64,000 bases of DNA from Bombardia bombarda (taxonomy: Eukaryota; Ascomycota; Sordariomycetes; Sordariales; Lasiosphaeriaceae): NCBI GenBank assembly GCA_030512295.1, contig JAULSR010000003.1, positions 1,798,001 to 1,862,000 on the forward strand. Direction: 5' to 3'. Shown here piece by piece: positions 44,643 through 55,691 of the stretch (positions are counted from its first letter, which is position 1; every line of letters starts with the position of its first letter). A model generated the notes under the pieces. It ran no database searches, was not told the DNA's origin, and saw nothing but the letters and a program-made list of their open reading frames with translations. The translations under genes were made by a program, and so were the position numbers.

Positions 44643-46883
44643 TCAGCCAATACTAATTTCAACCTCACCCACAACCGCATCCTTCCACGCCACCCTCTCC
44701 ACCCTGCCCACCGCCAGACGGGACGCAATGCCTTTTCCATTGATCTCAATCCACATAACGTTAACAAACTCATACACCCCTTCCACCCTGCTCCAGCCCG
44801 GAAGAGACCATTCATCAAACACGTCAGCCAAAGGACTGTCAAGCAGCTGCTTGCCCGTCTCGCCATATCCCAGATCAACACTACCCTCAGACAGCTCAAT
44901 GAGCCGGTACGTCTGGTTTGCGCCAGACAGCTTCGACATATACTCCTCATCGCCGTACTGGCAATTAAGTCGCAGACAGCCGGCAGGTTCGCCCCTTGCG
45001 TCATGCAACGCAAGTATAGCGCAATGATGCGCAGACACCCGGTACGCCTGGGAAGAGACGCGCATGAAAGCATGCCTTGTCGTGCAGTGCAGATAGCGCG
45101 AGCGGGCTGCGCGCCCTTTGAGGTCGAACCCAATCGGGATGGGATACCAGAACTCGTAGTCTGGCCCTAGATGGGCGTCGTTTGTGAAATAATGGGTTGA
45201 ACTTGCTGTTGACCTGTCGGGGTCGTCGTCGTTGACGACGTGTTTCGTCCACCACCCTGGCGGGGCCGCAGCGTATCTGTCGTAGAGCTTCCGCCAATGA
45301 TCCGCATTGACGTGGATACGGTCGCGTCGGCTGGACAAGGTCTCGGAATGGTACCAGTCGACTGTTGAGATGGTGATCCAGCGCTGTCGAGGGTGTGCTT
45401 TGTCGATGTTTTCTTCGGCGTCTTCGTTATTGACAGTTGAAGACGCGGCGTGCGGCAGCCGTTTGATATAGTCATGAGCGCTCTGCCAGCTTTCAGACTG
45501 AACATTGCCGCGCCAGGAAATCCACGACCAGGTCGGCAAGACGGCCTCGTCCTCCGAAATGACGGCGGGTTCCCGGCGCTCAAGCGGGTGGTATGGCTGC
45601 CAGATCAGTGCCGCATCGAATAACATCTCTGGAATACCGGTGACCAGCCCGCCTTCGTATATGTGTGCAAAAGCGGCGGCGGCACCATCAAACGCGTCGA
45701 GTACGTCTTCCGGATATGTGAAGTGTCTGGGTGTGAGCAGCGCTGCTAACCGCGCAAATCGGTGGAAGTTGGGCCAGGGATCGACGTCGAGGCCCAGAAA
45801 GGCCCGGAAGAGTGTGCGTCGGGAGCACAGTTGGGGGCTCAGTGCTGGTTGCCGCTGTTGCTCGTGGGATGAAGCGCAGTGGCACTCCCAGTTGACTGTG
45901 TTGTTGTGGAAGATGATCTTGCGCCGGGCGAAGAGAAACTCTTGAAATGTCCAACCGCGTGAGAACCAGACTGTCCGCAGCAGGTCGACGGACATGATGT
46001 TCATGACCTCCTGGGCTGTCTTTGGGTCTTCTCGGAGACTCGGGTCCATTCCTGCTCTTGCTGTTGCGTCCTTTGGCCCAGTCATGTAGGACAGTTGCTT
46101 GGTCCAGATGTTTGCGACGCTGGCAAGGGGTTTTGCGACCAATCGACCCGTCATCGAGATGATCGTTGTTGATGATGCCTGCAAGGGCCTTGACGATAAA
46201 GGACCGGAAGCATCATGACTCTGGGCCGCCACGAGCGTGAAGGTGGAGTTGGAGTAGATGGCACCCATGGCTTTAATCTGCGCTTGCTTGTCCGCTTCAT
46301 CATCCTGCACAATGCACAATCTGTCCACCCAGAGGTATGTGAATCCCAGGTCGGCTACGAGCTTCATTGCGTCGCATATCGTCCTGGGCAGACGGCGGGC
46401 ACTATCATTGAGCGATCCTTCGGTTTCCATGTCCTCGATGGTTGCTGTTGTCAGGGAAGGACAGCTGACCTGTCCCCAGACATAGCTCAATGCCACATAG
46501 ACAGGGTCAAAGAGAGGGTCGACATCAAATTGATCAGCTCGCACGACGCATCGACGACGTACATCGACGAGCCGAGTCGCGTGCTGAACCCTGGAACGCC
46601 GTTTGTCACTGACTTTGCAGTGCCCTTCATGGTTGGTATCGCAAATAGACAACCATGATTTGAGCGTCTCAACCTTGATAGGTTGGGAGAGGTTCTTGGG
46701 CATGCGCCATCCTACTGCGGGGCCAGACGACGCCTTTTCGATATAAGGCAGGAAGGGCGCGAGATGAGGGGTGACGCCATGGTCGGGCATTTCGACTTTG
46801 ACGGGGATTGATTGTAGGGTTGGCGGCGTTGAGAAGATGCGATGGACGGATGCATTGGGATGGCCGAGGCAAGTTATCGCCAT
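44643..46883 (-). CDS. HET-domain protein, 746 residues, intact
   Basis: Single open frame. The HET domain spans about residues 130-310: YVALSYVWGQVSCPS, then LPRTICDAMKLVADLG, then YLWVDRLCIVQDDEADK and AIYSNSTFTLVAAQ. The tail includes WFSRGWTFQEFLFARRKIIF and PTWSWISWRGNV, standard for this group. HET-domain genes govern heterokaryon incompatibility or related death responses; the partner is unknown. No intron needed. The N-terminal 110 residues, before the domain, lack a recognised fold. It is the best preserved of the three HET loci together with 51811-53670. Confidence 0.9.
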   Translation of the reverse strand: MAITCLGHPNASVHRIFSTPPTLQSIPVKVEMPDHGVTPHLAPFLPYIEKASSGPAVGWRMPKNLSQPIKVETLKSWLSICDTNHEGHCKVSDKRRSRVQHATRLVDVRRRCVVRADQFDVDPLFDPVYVALSYVWGQVSCPSLTTATIEDMETEGSLNDSARRLPRTICDAMKLVADLGFTYLWVDRLCIVQDDEADKQAQIKAMGAIYSNSTFTLVAAQSHDASGPLSSRPLQASSTTIISMTGRLVAKPLASVANIWTKQLSYMTGPKDATARAGMDPSLREDPKTAQEVMNIMSVDLLRTVWFSRGWTFQEFLFARRKIIFHNNTVNWECHCASSHEQQRQPALSPQLCSRRTLFRAFLGLDVDPWPNFHRFARLAALLTPRHFTYPEDVLDAFDGAAAAFAHIYEGGLVTGIPEMLFDAALIWQPYHPLERREPAVISEDEAVLPTWSWISWRGNVQSESWQSAHDYIKRLPHAASSTVNNEDAEENIDKAHPRQRWITISTVDWYHSETLSSRRDRIHVNADHWRKLYDRYAAAPPGWWTKHVVNDDDPDRSTASSTHYFTNDAHLGPDYEFWYPIPIGFDLKGRAARSRYLHCTTRHAFMRVSSQAYRVSAHHCAILALHDARGEPAGCLRLNCQYGDEEYMSKLSGANQTYRLIELSEGSVDLGYGETGKQLLDSPLADVFDEWSLPGWSRVEGVYEFVNVMWIEINGKGIASRLAVGRVERVAWKDAVVGEVEISIG

Positions 46884-48433
46884 ATAGCCATCTCCAGGCT
46901 TCAGTCAAAATATCGGACTTGACGTTTGCGGCTGAGTTTGTGAGGCGCTGATAAGACGATTCTTATTCACCAGCAGGCCAGCATTGGAAGTACTAACATT
47001 ATCGCACCAAAGTTAGCTGACTCAATGTTAAAGCTGTAACAACCATATTCACCTTCTATTACCACATACATCAGGCTTATCAAGAATAATGTTTTTGAAA
47101 GCTATCACAAGGCTTTTCATTGCTAGGCTAGGCGCCGCAGTGCAGATATTTTCAACATCGTAGGTAGACGTGGTAAAGTTTATAGCTAAGATTAGAAAAG
47201 TGCTGATGTTCGCAGCTTATTTTGGCTACTTTGCTGTTAACAACTCAGTTGAACAGAATTGGTGTCTTGGCGTTAGCGTGTCTGGTAAATTAAAAAAATG
47301 AGCTCCTGGTTACGTAATAACAAAACACCCAATAACTCGAAGAGACGAAATCAGGTGACTTTCTGGCTGGTCATGCAGCGGATACGGATGGCTCCTTCCT
47401 TTCCATGATGTCAAAAATCCTTATCGATCACTCATTTAACCTTATCGTCCAGATGAACGAGCCCTTCGTGAATCACAAACTACACCGTATCAAAAACATC
47501 TCAGTTCACAAACAACAAGTTTGGGCTGTGAAAGCAACGAATACTTCGACCACTGAACCGCTGACACCCAAGCCCGATCTGAACATCGGAAGGCTGTCCA
47601 CAGTCCGCACCCAAAACGCAGCGAGGGCAGAAGTTGTGGATACAGGGGCAATTGAGCCTAACGGCTAAAGACGAAGCCTCGGATCGCCCCTGCCGGCCCG
47701 CGATGCAGCCCCTAAGAGCCCCTGTCGTCGATTCCCTTCCCCCGCATTTTCTCATGCCATTCACGCCCACGAAACAAGCCACCTGGAAACACCCAGACGC
47801 CCAACCGGGTACCAGGCTCGACGGAGGCAACATCGCGCGAGCTTGGAACGCGGATCCCCGGTATTGGAGGGACTCGCGCTATGCAGTGTCTCTCTCACTT
47901 GGGTGCTTGGGCCTCGAGCTGCCTCCAATTTCCCCAACCAGGATAAAAGCAAAATACGACTCCACTGCCATTACCCGGTTGAGCGGTGTCCAGTGACGAC
48001 ACGGACGCGGCGATGGCATCTTTCTGAATTCAACTTTGGTCCCATCTTGGACGAAGCAGAGCACACCAGTCTACTAAAACAGTTCAGCGCAAGGGGATGA
48101 TCCACCTTGGTCCGACCGACCGACGACAACCCAGGACCAGAGATGGGTCTAAACATCTTCTATTCATAGCAAGGCGCCCTTGCGGTGGAGCGGAATGCAA
48201 CATATCTTGCTCAGATCGGGTGTTGAAGCCGGGTCGGTCGCCATGGCCACTGGAGCCGTCGTAGTAGCGGTTTGGATACAACTTGTTTTGTTTTCAGATC
48301 GGTCTTGGTTATAACAGGCTCGACACCTCGACCTCACGATACTAAGACTCCTTCTTCACTTTTCATCAAACAAAGCCCAAGCTTTCTCGCCTCAAGGCCA
48401 ATCCACCCCTGTCCATCGTAATTACCAGTTAAG
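46884..48433. other. Intergenic, 1.55 kb, divergent HET/AXE promoters
   Basis: Upstream of both the minus-strand HET gene and the plus-strand esterase. Frames over 47405-48100 show no family traits. The part at 48100-48430 is the likely esterase promoter and leader. Confidence 0.4.
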
Positions 48434-49481
48434 ATGTGGCCCACGCCCAAGGTTGCCTTCCTCCTCGTGGTGGTTCACAGCCTGCTCGTCAGCGGCTCCC
48501 CTGTCGAGAGCGTAGAGCAGCTCGAGGCGCGTCAGTCTTGCCCCTCGATCCACGTCTTTGGCGCCCGCGAGACCACCGTCTCCCCCGGTTTCGGCACGGC
48601 CGGCGTCGTCGTCAACCTCATCCTCAACGCCTACCCGGGTGCCACATCCGAGGCCATTACATACCCGGCGTGCGGCGGCCAGTCCTCGTGCGGCGGTATT
48701 GCGTATGGCGAGTCGGCGAGACAGGGCACCAACAATGTCGCGTCCCAAGTGAACGCCTTCAACACGCGGTGTCCCTCGGCGCAGATTGTGCTGGTTGGGT
48801 ACTCGCAGGTAAGCAAAAGTCTTAAGTCTGCAAAGAGCAGAAAGGGCAAGCCTGACTGACTTATAATAAACAGGGCGGTCAAATCATGGAGAACGCCTTC
48901 TGCGGCGGCCCCGACACGGGCTCCAGCATCACCACCTCCACCGTCCCCATCCAGGCCAGCGCCGTCAACATGATCAAGGCCGCCATCCTCATGGGCTCGC
49001 CGCGCTACGTCGCAGGCACTTCCTACAACGTGGGCACATGCGCTGCTCAGGGGGTAAAGCCACCACCAATTCCCCTCCCTCAATCCATAACCCATTCACC
49101 ACTAACATATCATCCCAGTTCGCCGCCCGTCCCAAGGGCTACACCTGCGTCAACGGCGCAAAGATCCAGAACTACTGCGACGCGGCCGATCCCTACTGCT
49201 GCACCGGCAGCGACCAGGCCACCCACCAGGGCTACGGCACAAAGTACGGCCAGGCCGCTCTCACCTTTGTCAAGAGCAAGCTCAACGCGTCCGGCGGGGG
49301 GGGTACTACGACACCTACTACCTCGGCGGGCTCGACCACGCCCAGCGCGACGGGCACCCCCGGCACGGGATGCGCGGCGCTGTGGGGCCAGTGCGGCGGC
49401 CAGGGATGGACGGGCGCGACGTGCTGCTCTGCGGGCACGTGCAAGGCTTCCAACGCGTATTACTCGCAGTGTTTGAACTAG
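48434..49481 (+). CDS. Acetylxylan esterase (CE5) with CBM1
   Basis: Secreted alpha/beta-hydrolase of the cutinase/CE5 fold. Exons 48434-48808, 48874-49053 and 49119-49481 give 305 residues. A signal peptide (MWPTPKVAFLLVVVHSLLVS) is followed by the CE5 body: CPSIHVFGARETTVSPGFG, nucleophile GYSQ|GGQIM, DAADPYCC with the catalytic aspartate, and THQGYG with the histidine. A serine/threonine linker and a C-terminal CBM1 (CAALWGQCGGQGWTGATCC then YYSQCL) follow. It removes acetyl groups from xylan while anchored to cellulose. The first intron splits the nucleophile motif right after Q. Introns are 60-65 nt with GTAAGC/GTAAAG donors and an ACTAAC branch site in the second. Confidence 0.94.
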
Positions 49482-50042
49482 GTGGGAGGAAAGGGGGGTT
49501 TTGTTTACTTCTGTCGTACTGCCCTGCCGTCGGCTTGACTACTCGCATGTGTGGTGTGATGGGGGAGTGAAGTGGGGTTTTGCGTGTATATATTACATAT
49601 TGCTTCGCCGTCGATTGATAGTATATGAACATATTATGATATCGCCAGTCTGACATTTCAGCGCTGAGCGGCTTTGAGCGGCGGTTGCACACCAAGTTCG
49701 GATAGCTACGGCTAGATTCGGTACTTAAAATATGTTCCTATGGTCGGCTTTGACTGGTGGTTATGAGAAATTGATGCCCTTCGTGAGGGTGGAAATTGCA
49801 GTGAAAGGTGCCTTTGTGCACGCAACCATGATGCCCTTCGTGAGGGTGGAAATTGCAGTGAAAGGTGCACTTATCAGCTTTGTGCAACAACCACAAACCC
49901 CTTCCCCCCCCTGATGGGGGCTATAGTTGGAGGAGTTGTGGGATTGGGCGTAGTTGATGCCGAGTTAGGGTTTGGTACCCCCAAAGATACCATCTCGATG
50001 CTATCTCCAAAACCAGATTAACCCAAACCTAGCGCCCAAGAA
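49482..50042. other. Intergenic, esterase 3' flank
   Basis: Holds the 40-bp direct repeat pair described separately. No gene seen. Confidence 0.4.
49772..49868 (+). repeat. 40-bp direct repeat, period 57
   Basis: An identical 40-bp unit beginning TGATGCCCTTCGTGAGGG occurs at 49772-49811 and 49829-49868, separated by 17 bp. The identity suggests a recent duplication. Confidence 0.85.
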
Positions 50043-51000
50043 GTGAAAAGACACCCTCTGCCGCTCCGCAAACCAGTGCACGATGCTCAGCATCGGGGCA
50101 TCCGGCTCGCTCGACGGCTCAGCCATGACCAGCCCCAGCAGACCCAGCAGCTGGACGAGTTGGGGCCGATACAGCAGTCATCCGGCACAACCGCGCCAGG
50201 GGCGATAATGGATGCCAGCCCGATAGATGCGTTCTTGCCGATGGTAATGGGCGCGAGACACACGGTTGTATTTCTCTCCACAGCAAAGGGGCGACATATC
50301 ACTTTCTGACCTAATGTCGCGCCATCACCGATGGTGAGCAGATCCTGCTCGGCCAGTGGTGCGGTCGGGTGTAAGGTAACGCCGGCGCCAATGGAGGCGC
50401 CCATGAGCCGGTGGTAGAGCACGCGGGAGGTGTCAGTGGCGTCAAAGACGCCGAGCCCGGTGCAGGGCGAGGATGTGATCTTTTGGACGAGCCACCAGCG
50501 GGTGTGGTAGGGTCCCCACATGGAGTGGGTGCCGGGTCTGCAGCGGCCGATGAGGATCCATTTGGCGAGGATGCCGAGCAGGGGGCAGAGCGTCTGGATG
50601 ATGAGACGGGCAAGGAGGAGGGAGGCTGTTATGGCGAGGAGGCGGCCTTGGGGGGTGGAGCTGATGGCTGGGAGGAGGGTTTTGGTGTAGGAGAGGGTGA
50701 GGAGGAAGATTGTCCATTGGAAGGCGCGGCGGAGGGGGTAGAGGAGGATGAGGGAGGGGGGTTAGTTGGAGAGCGAGGAGGAAGGGGTTGGTTGAGCTGT
50801 GGGTTGTTGTTGGATGCCTGTTCTGTGGTGGTTTGGGGGTGGGTGAGCTGGGTAGTGGTGTTTGGTCTTGTGGTTGGTGTTGTAGTTTCATGTCGATGTA
50901 TTGGGCGAGGCTGTTGACAGTGGCGCCGCGGAAGACGAGCTCGATGGGTAGGGTAATGTCGAATTTTGAGCGGAGTGACGTGAGGAGTTTTCCTGGTGGA
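50043..51000 (-). pseudogene. C-terminal relic of NRPS-like enzyme (carrier, TM, LbH)
   Basis: Three pieces are visible on the minus strand. At about 50880-51000 a carrier-protein helix reads LLTSLRSKFDITLPIELVFR then GATVNSLAQYID. At about 50530-50755 there are membrane helices (YPLRRAFQWTIFLLTLSYTK; LLLARLIIQTLCPLLGILAK). At about 50090-50530 a left-handed beta-helix (hexapeptide) reads LMGASIGAGVTLHP, LTIGDGATLG, ITIGKNASIGLASIIAPGAVV. This is the tail of a fungal NRPS-like protein with carrier, membrane and acyltransferase-like hexapeptide domains. The adenylation domain is absent upstream. Frameshifts occur at the G6 run 50756-50761 and near 50150. Loss of the A domain makes it a relic regardless of the indels. 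Confidence 0.65.
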
Positions 51001-51810
51001 TGCCATTGGAATAGACGTCGTGGTACTGACTGGAGAGAGAATGGAATTGAGTCCTCTCAGCGGCCGCGCACCACTTTTCTGCTTCACCCCGGATGTCAAG
51101 GCCGCTGTTGCTGTTTCTGTGCCTCTAATTGTCGTTGTCGTTCTCGTTGTCGATGTCGTTGTTGTTAGTGTGGTTGCTTTAGTAAACTGTCCTCATTTTC
51201 GTCTCATCAGCAGCTTGGGATATTGAACATAGGGGGCGATTCTTTTTGGCGGTGTCCAACGACACAGGCGCCCAACAGCGTCCGCCAAAGGCACAATAGC
51301 GGCCTGGGAAGTAATTCAGGTCGAGCATCATCGCGTGGCGAAGCAGATTGAATCAAATGCCTTCTGGTACGTAGTTATGGGCGACAAGTGTGCCATTTGC
51401 AAGGGCACAGTCAATCAAGAGGGAGAATGTAACAGGGGCTGTTGTCACTTGTCAAGTTGCCAAGGGGCAATTGGTAGAAAACGGAGAGCATGTGGAATGG
51501 AGTTTGTCTCGCCTTTGTGGATAGAGTATTTATGCCGTCTGGTTGACTCAGCCAGCCTATGTGACTCAGCCAGCCAGCCTATGCAGGGTGCGATGCAACA
51601 TGACTGGTCCCAGAGGCCCAAAACCCAACCCCGCAATACCAGGAGTTGGAGATATCCTTGGAGCCCGTTGCTCCCGAGACTCAACTGCCTAACTACCAGT
51701 ACCAAAAGGATTAAATCTTCTGCTAAGCATCAATTAAATCCAATCCGTGATATCCAACCTCTTGACCGCGACAAATAATCACGTCTCTTCAACCATCCCC
51801 TCGAGTTATC
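51001..51810. other. Intergenic before third HET gene
   Basis: 5' side of the NRPS-like relic and promoter of the HET gene at 51811. A short tandem (GACTCAGCCAGCC) occurs near 51546-51575. No coding region seen. Confidence 0.4.
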
Positions 51811-53670
51811 ATGGAATCAGTACAGAAACTCATCGTCCCACTTTTATTCCCTCCTATTAACTCCTCAGCCTCCGAGATCAGACTCCTCATCCTCCTACCA
51901 TCACAATGCGAGACGGCGCCCACACGATGCGAACATGTCGTCGTCAGCCTGCTCGACAAACCTCTGTACGAGACGCTCTCATATGCATGGGGCGACGCGA
52001 CCAGCCAGAGCAGCCAGAAATCCATCTTCATCGACGAGAAGCTAACAGCTGTGACGCCCAACCTTTACCAAGCGCTTCAACGCACCCGCCTAGTGGATCA
52101 GCCAAGGAGACTTTGGATTGACGCTATCTGTATCAACCAGGCTGATGATGTCGAGAAAACGCAACAGGTCAATATGATGCGCCGCATATACAGGCAGTGT
52201 ACCATGTGCGTTATCTGGCTTGGAAGCCTCGAGGACAGCGGTGTCACAATCTCGGAGGCTCAAGATGCTTTGGACAGTGTCAAGTGGATGGCCGGCGCCG
52301 ACTCCTCTCGCAAGAGTGAGAGCGATGCCAACAGCAACAGGGGCACTGGAAGTGAGATACTTGCACGAATGGATCGACCGGCTTGGTTTGACGACGACGA
52401 CGAAGCCCGATGCGCTACTGCCGCCAAGGCGTTCAAGGTTATGATGAAACGGCCCTGGTGGGAGCGGATTTGGACGCTGCAAGAGGCTCTTCTTCCTCCG
52501 ACTTCGACGCTATGCTGGGGCTCCTGTGAGCTGTCCTGGGATATCATCGACCTCGCTTCGGAGTCGATCATGAACAAACTAGATAATATTCCTAGGGATT
52601 TCTACGATAACGATTCAGTAGACGACCTAACCGCCGTCATGCGTGGAATGCGGGCTACTATGGAGGAAGAGAGCGATCTTTCAAGACTTTGGCGCTGGCG
52701 TTATCGAAAATCTACTGATCCGCGAGATAAGGTGTATGGTTTGATGGGAATCCTCCGAGGGAAAGATCCGGAACGAGACGACGAGGAGGGAGCTTTGTTG
52801 GCTGGGTTAACATCGTCCGACTATACCATTGACGCACATGCTCTTTTTTGCCGTGTCACGGTTAATTTGATTCGGCAGAATGGCAATCTACTGCCGCTGA
52901 TCGGACGTCGTGGGGAGCGCCCTAGGGTGGAGGGGTTGCCTTCGTGGGTGGTTGACTGGACGCGGGCCGAGCCTACAGCAAGTGAAGAGTCGTATTCGGG
53001 CTCCAACTTCTGGTGTCACAGAGAATTATGGATGTTGAGCGATTACACTGCTGACCGAGGCATCCATGGCGTCGGTGATGGGGTCAAAACCCTTGACGAG
53101 GACCAGATCCTGTGTCTGGATGGGGTCTGCGTTGATAGGATCGCCATGGTGGAGGCGCGGAAGGAAGGCGAGTTAGTCTGGCCGACTAATAAATACCCGA
53201 GTATAGAAGCTTTGCTGTTTGGAAGCCCAAGATGGGGCGAGCTTATTGCGAGGTGTCAAGCTCTGTTTCAGTCATCTCCTGTGCTCCAAGAACTTTGGGC
53301 TCAGGGCACCTGGATGCGAGATCTTCTTGGCCTGCTTGTTGGTACGCTAGATCCAGATCGGGTAATCTGCTACCAAGATTTCTGGATTAGGGAGATTCTT
53401 CGATATCATGTTGTGTTCGTGACAGAAAAGGGACGCTTTGGGCTTGGTCCTGTGAGTCTTGCGGTTGGACATGAGGTCTGGGTTGTTGGTGGCTGTATAT
53501 TTCCTGTCGTACTAAGACCATTGGAGTCTCAATTCAGTCCCTCTTCAGGCAGGGACGGTGGGCGGTGCTTGGATTTTGAGTGGGGTGGGGAATGTTTGGT
53601 TCATGGTATCATGCAAGGCGAGGCTGTGGAGGGCAGAGAAGATGAACAAGTCGAGATCAGACTGCATTGA
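51811..53670 (+). CDS. HET-domain protein, 619 residues, intact
   Basis: Single-exon HET protein. The domain lies at about residues 45-220: YETLSYAWGD, then LYQALQRTRL, LWIDAICINQADDVEKTQQV, MRRIYRQCTMCVIWLG, and then RPWWERIWTLQEALLP. STDPRDKVYGLMGILRG and GLPSWVVDWTRAEPT mark the standard middle region, and VGHEVWVVGGCIFPVVLRPL with CLVHGIMQGEAV the usual C-terminus. All canonical blocks are present, so it is likely functional in non-self recognition or cell-death signalling. The start ATG at 51811 gives the family-typical short N-terminus. Confidence 0.93.
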   Translation: MESVQKLIVPLLFPPINSSASEIRLLILLPSQCETAPTRCEHVVVSLLDKPLYETLSYAWGDATSQSSQKSIFIDEKLTAVTPNLYQALQRTRLVDQPRRLWIDAICINQADDVEKTQQVNMMRRIYRQCTMCVIWLGSLEDSGVTISEAQDALDSVKWMAGADSSRKSESDANSNRGTGSEILARMDRPAWFDDDDEARCATAAKAFKVMMKRPWWERIWTLQEALLPPTSTLCWGSCELSWDIIDLASESIMNKLDNIPRDFYDNDSVDDLTAVMRGMRATMEEESDLSRLWRWRYRKSTDPRDKVYGLMGILRGKDPERDDEEGALLAGLTSSDYTIDAHALFCRVTVNLIRQNGNLLPLIGRRGERPRVEGLPSWVVDWTRAEPTASEESYSGSNFWCHRELWMLSDYTADRGIHGVGDGVKTLDEDQILCLDGVCVDRIAMVEARKEGELVWPTNKYPSIEALLFGSPRWGELIARCQALFQSSPVLQELWAQGTWMRDLLGLLVGTLDPDRVICYQDFWIREILRYHVVFVTEKGRFGLGPVSLAVGHEVWVVGGCIFPVVLRPLESQFSPSSGRDGGRCLDFEWGGECLVHGIMQGEAVEGREDEQVEIRLH

Positions 53671-55691
53671 GTTAGGATTTGGGTAAAGATATTTACGGTG
53701 GCTAACAGTAATGTATTTATTGTAGACTATAATCTTGTGCTGTTATATAATTAATTGGATTGGGTAGTTTACAAGACCACAAACATCAAGACCACAAACA
53801 TCATACTACTAACACAGCATAACCCTTAACAACCGTGTTCCTTGAAAAGCGTGCCCCTCCCTCATAATCATTCTCTATTTGTAAGAAAATGGAACGGTGG
53901 TTACCAGTCAACAGTTACGCCTTTTCTTGCGACAACAACAATCTTATCATGGTTTCATTCTCGACAACAGCAAATATAACGGCAAGTGGGTGAGCAGCAC
54001 GCCTTCGGCGCAGAACATCGGTACGCCCTTGCGGAAGAAGTCTACCTGGCACTATCGCAATCCTATAAAGGCAACCCATAGCAGCTTATAGAGAAAGAGA
54101 AGAACGACCTGAACCCACATTAATTTCCAACGAGGATAAACATTCCTGTATCAACTGCAAAGGTAAACACGCGCGTTCGCACCTGGCCGTCCCATGGCGG
54201 AGGAACACCCCAAGAAGGCAAGACAGAAGTTCGACGGCAGGTTGATCACATTCAGATCCCCAAAACAAACGGTCTCTTCTACAATGGCGACGGCAGCGAC
54301 TAAGGTAGTCGCCCCAAACTCAGTAAACCAACAACACACAAGCAACAACACACAAACAATGATAAACATTAGAGACAAGCAGACCTTGCGACCTGACTTG
54401 TTGCAGAAATAAACAACTTCGGGACATTGGATAGGAATTTTAGCAGCCGTGGCAATCGGGAGGTATCTGATCCGAATACGAGGGGTTGTCGTTAGTGTTA
54501 GACGACGCTGGACGGGAGCAGCAGGTTCATTAACGAGCAACTGATTGCCATCCTCCAACAAGGGAGACGAATCCCGACGATCCCGAGTGCCTCCCGGTCT
54601 CCTGCATGGTACAGTCTCTTGGGCTATCCATCCTCCAAGACATGAAGGACAGTATGTCCAGAGACCCCATATTCTTGTCAGTAATCTGGGTCCCTTCTGG
54701 CAGATCTCTGAACTGGGCCAGGGCTCCTCCGATGCCCGTTTCTGATGTGTCCACCACCACGCTTGTCGGATCTCGGATGAAGTGGTCCTGCATCTATTGA
54801 GCATCCGGTCTTGAGCAGCACCCATCACCACCCATACTCTACTAACTTTCTGCCCAAGTCCAGTAGTGGTCCAAAATAAATACACCTCAACATCAATAAG
54901 GCTACCGCTTGAAGCATCGTCGGCACAGGAATGAGCTCCAAATGATCACACTTATCATCTATGTCATCGCTAATAACAATGGGAGGCTCGGCTGACGCGA
55001 ATTGGTAAAGTCCCGTCGATGTTTGCTGTAAGATTTTAATGCATTCTTGCAAAGACTGCCATTACGTTAGGTCTCAAACAAACATTGCAGACCGATTGGC
55101 ATGAACACTTGTGCGTCCTAGTTGACTAATTCCCTCCCAGGCGAGAAACCTAGTAGACTTAGCTTCCGGGTGGAAAAAAAGACATCACCTACTGGCTGCT
55201 GCCCCTATTTTTGTTGCTGTGCCAACGGCTGAGCCCAAACTTCAGGTCAGCTCAAAACCGGGAGAGAAGAGGCCGAGTTGAAGGTCGAGCTACAGAGTTA
55301 CGGAGCTCCATTTCCCGACTCATCCGAATGCCGAGTTCTGTGCTACCGTACATATCGGCGGCTGAAGACAGCCGTGGCACGACAGCTATCGTTTACCCAG
55401 TCCGCATGCGGGGATGGCTAGGCACACCCTATAGGCTGGGTTCCCGGGGTATAGTGGGGACTTAACCTGTCAAACAGCCATGTCCGAGAGCTTTTAGTGC
55501 GATGTCACTGGCCTAAGACCCCCCCTCGGATTGTTAGATTACAAATGCAAAGACAGGATCCATGACATTTTGCAACTCCTCTACCTCATTCATGACTGCT
55601 TTTTTCTGTGTTCTTCACTTGTCTCTCTGAGACAGCAAGACACCGCAATAGCATCTCCTGAATATAACAGAAGTTATTCCACTGATCGATC
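53671..55691. other. Intergenic, 2 kb, with retroelement-like scraps
   Basis: No intact gene. The zinc-knuckle scrap at about 54080-54420 is described separately. Minus frames at 54530-54793 and 54825-55052 have some protein character, but no family was recognised. Confidence 0.35.
54080..54415 (+). pseudogene. Possible LINE ORF1 zinc-knuckle remnant
   Basis: NEDKHSCINCKGKHARSH followed, one frame over, by PMAEEHPKKARQKFDGRLIT resembles the end of Tad-type LINE ORF1 (CxNCxGxHaa...CP then an RA-rich, RPxxF tail). Only this block is recognisable, and no reverse transcriptase is seen nearby. Confidence 0.25.

Noticed and set aside
54530..54793. Frame reading VVVDTSETGIGGALAQFRDL, reminiscent of retroelement RNase H
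   Set aside because: Only a short resemblance; the following residues do not match the family and no neighbouring RT motif is present.
54151..54885. 244-codon minus frame
   Set aside because: Opposite to the possible LINE scrap, with odd composition and no recognisable domain.
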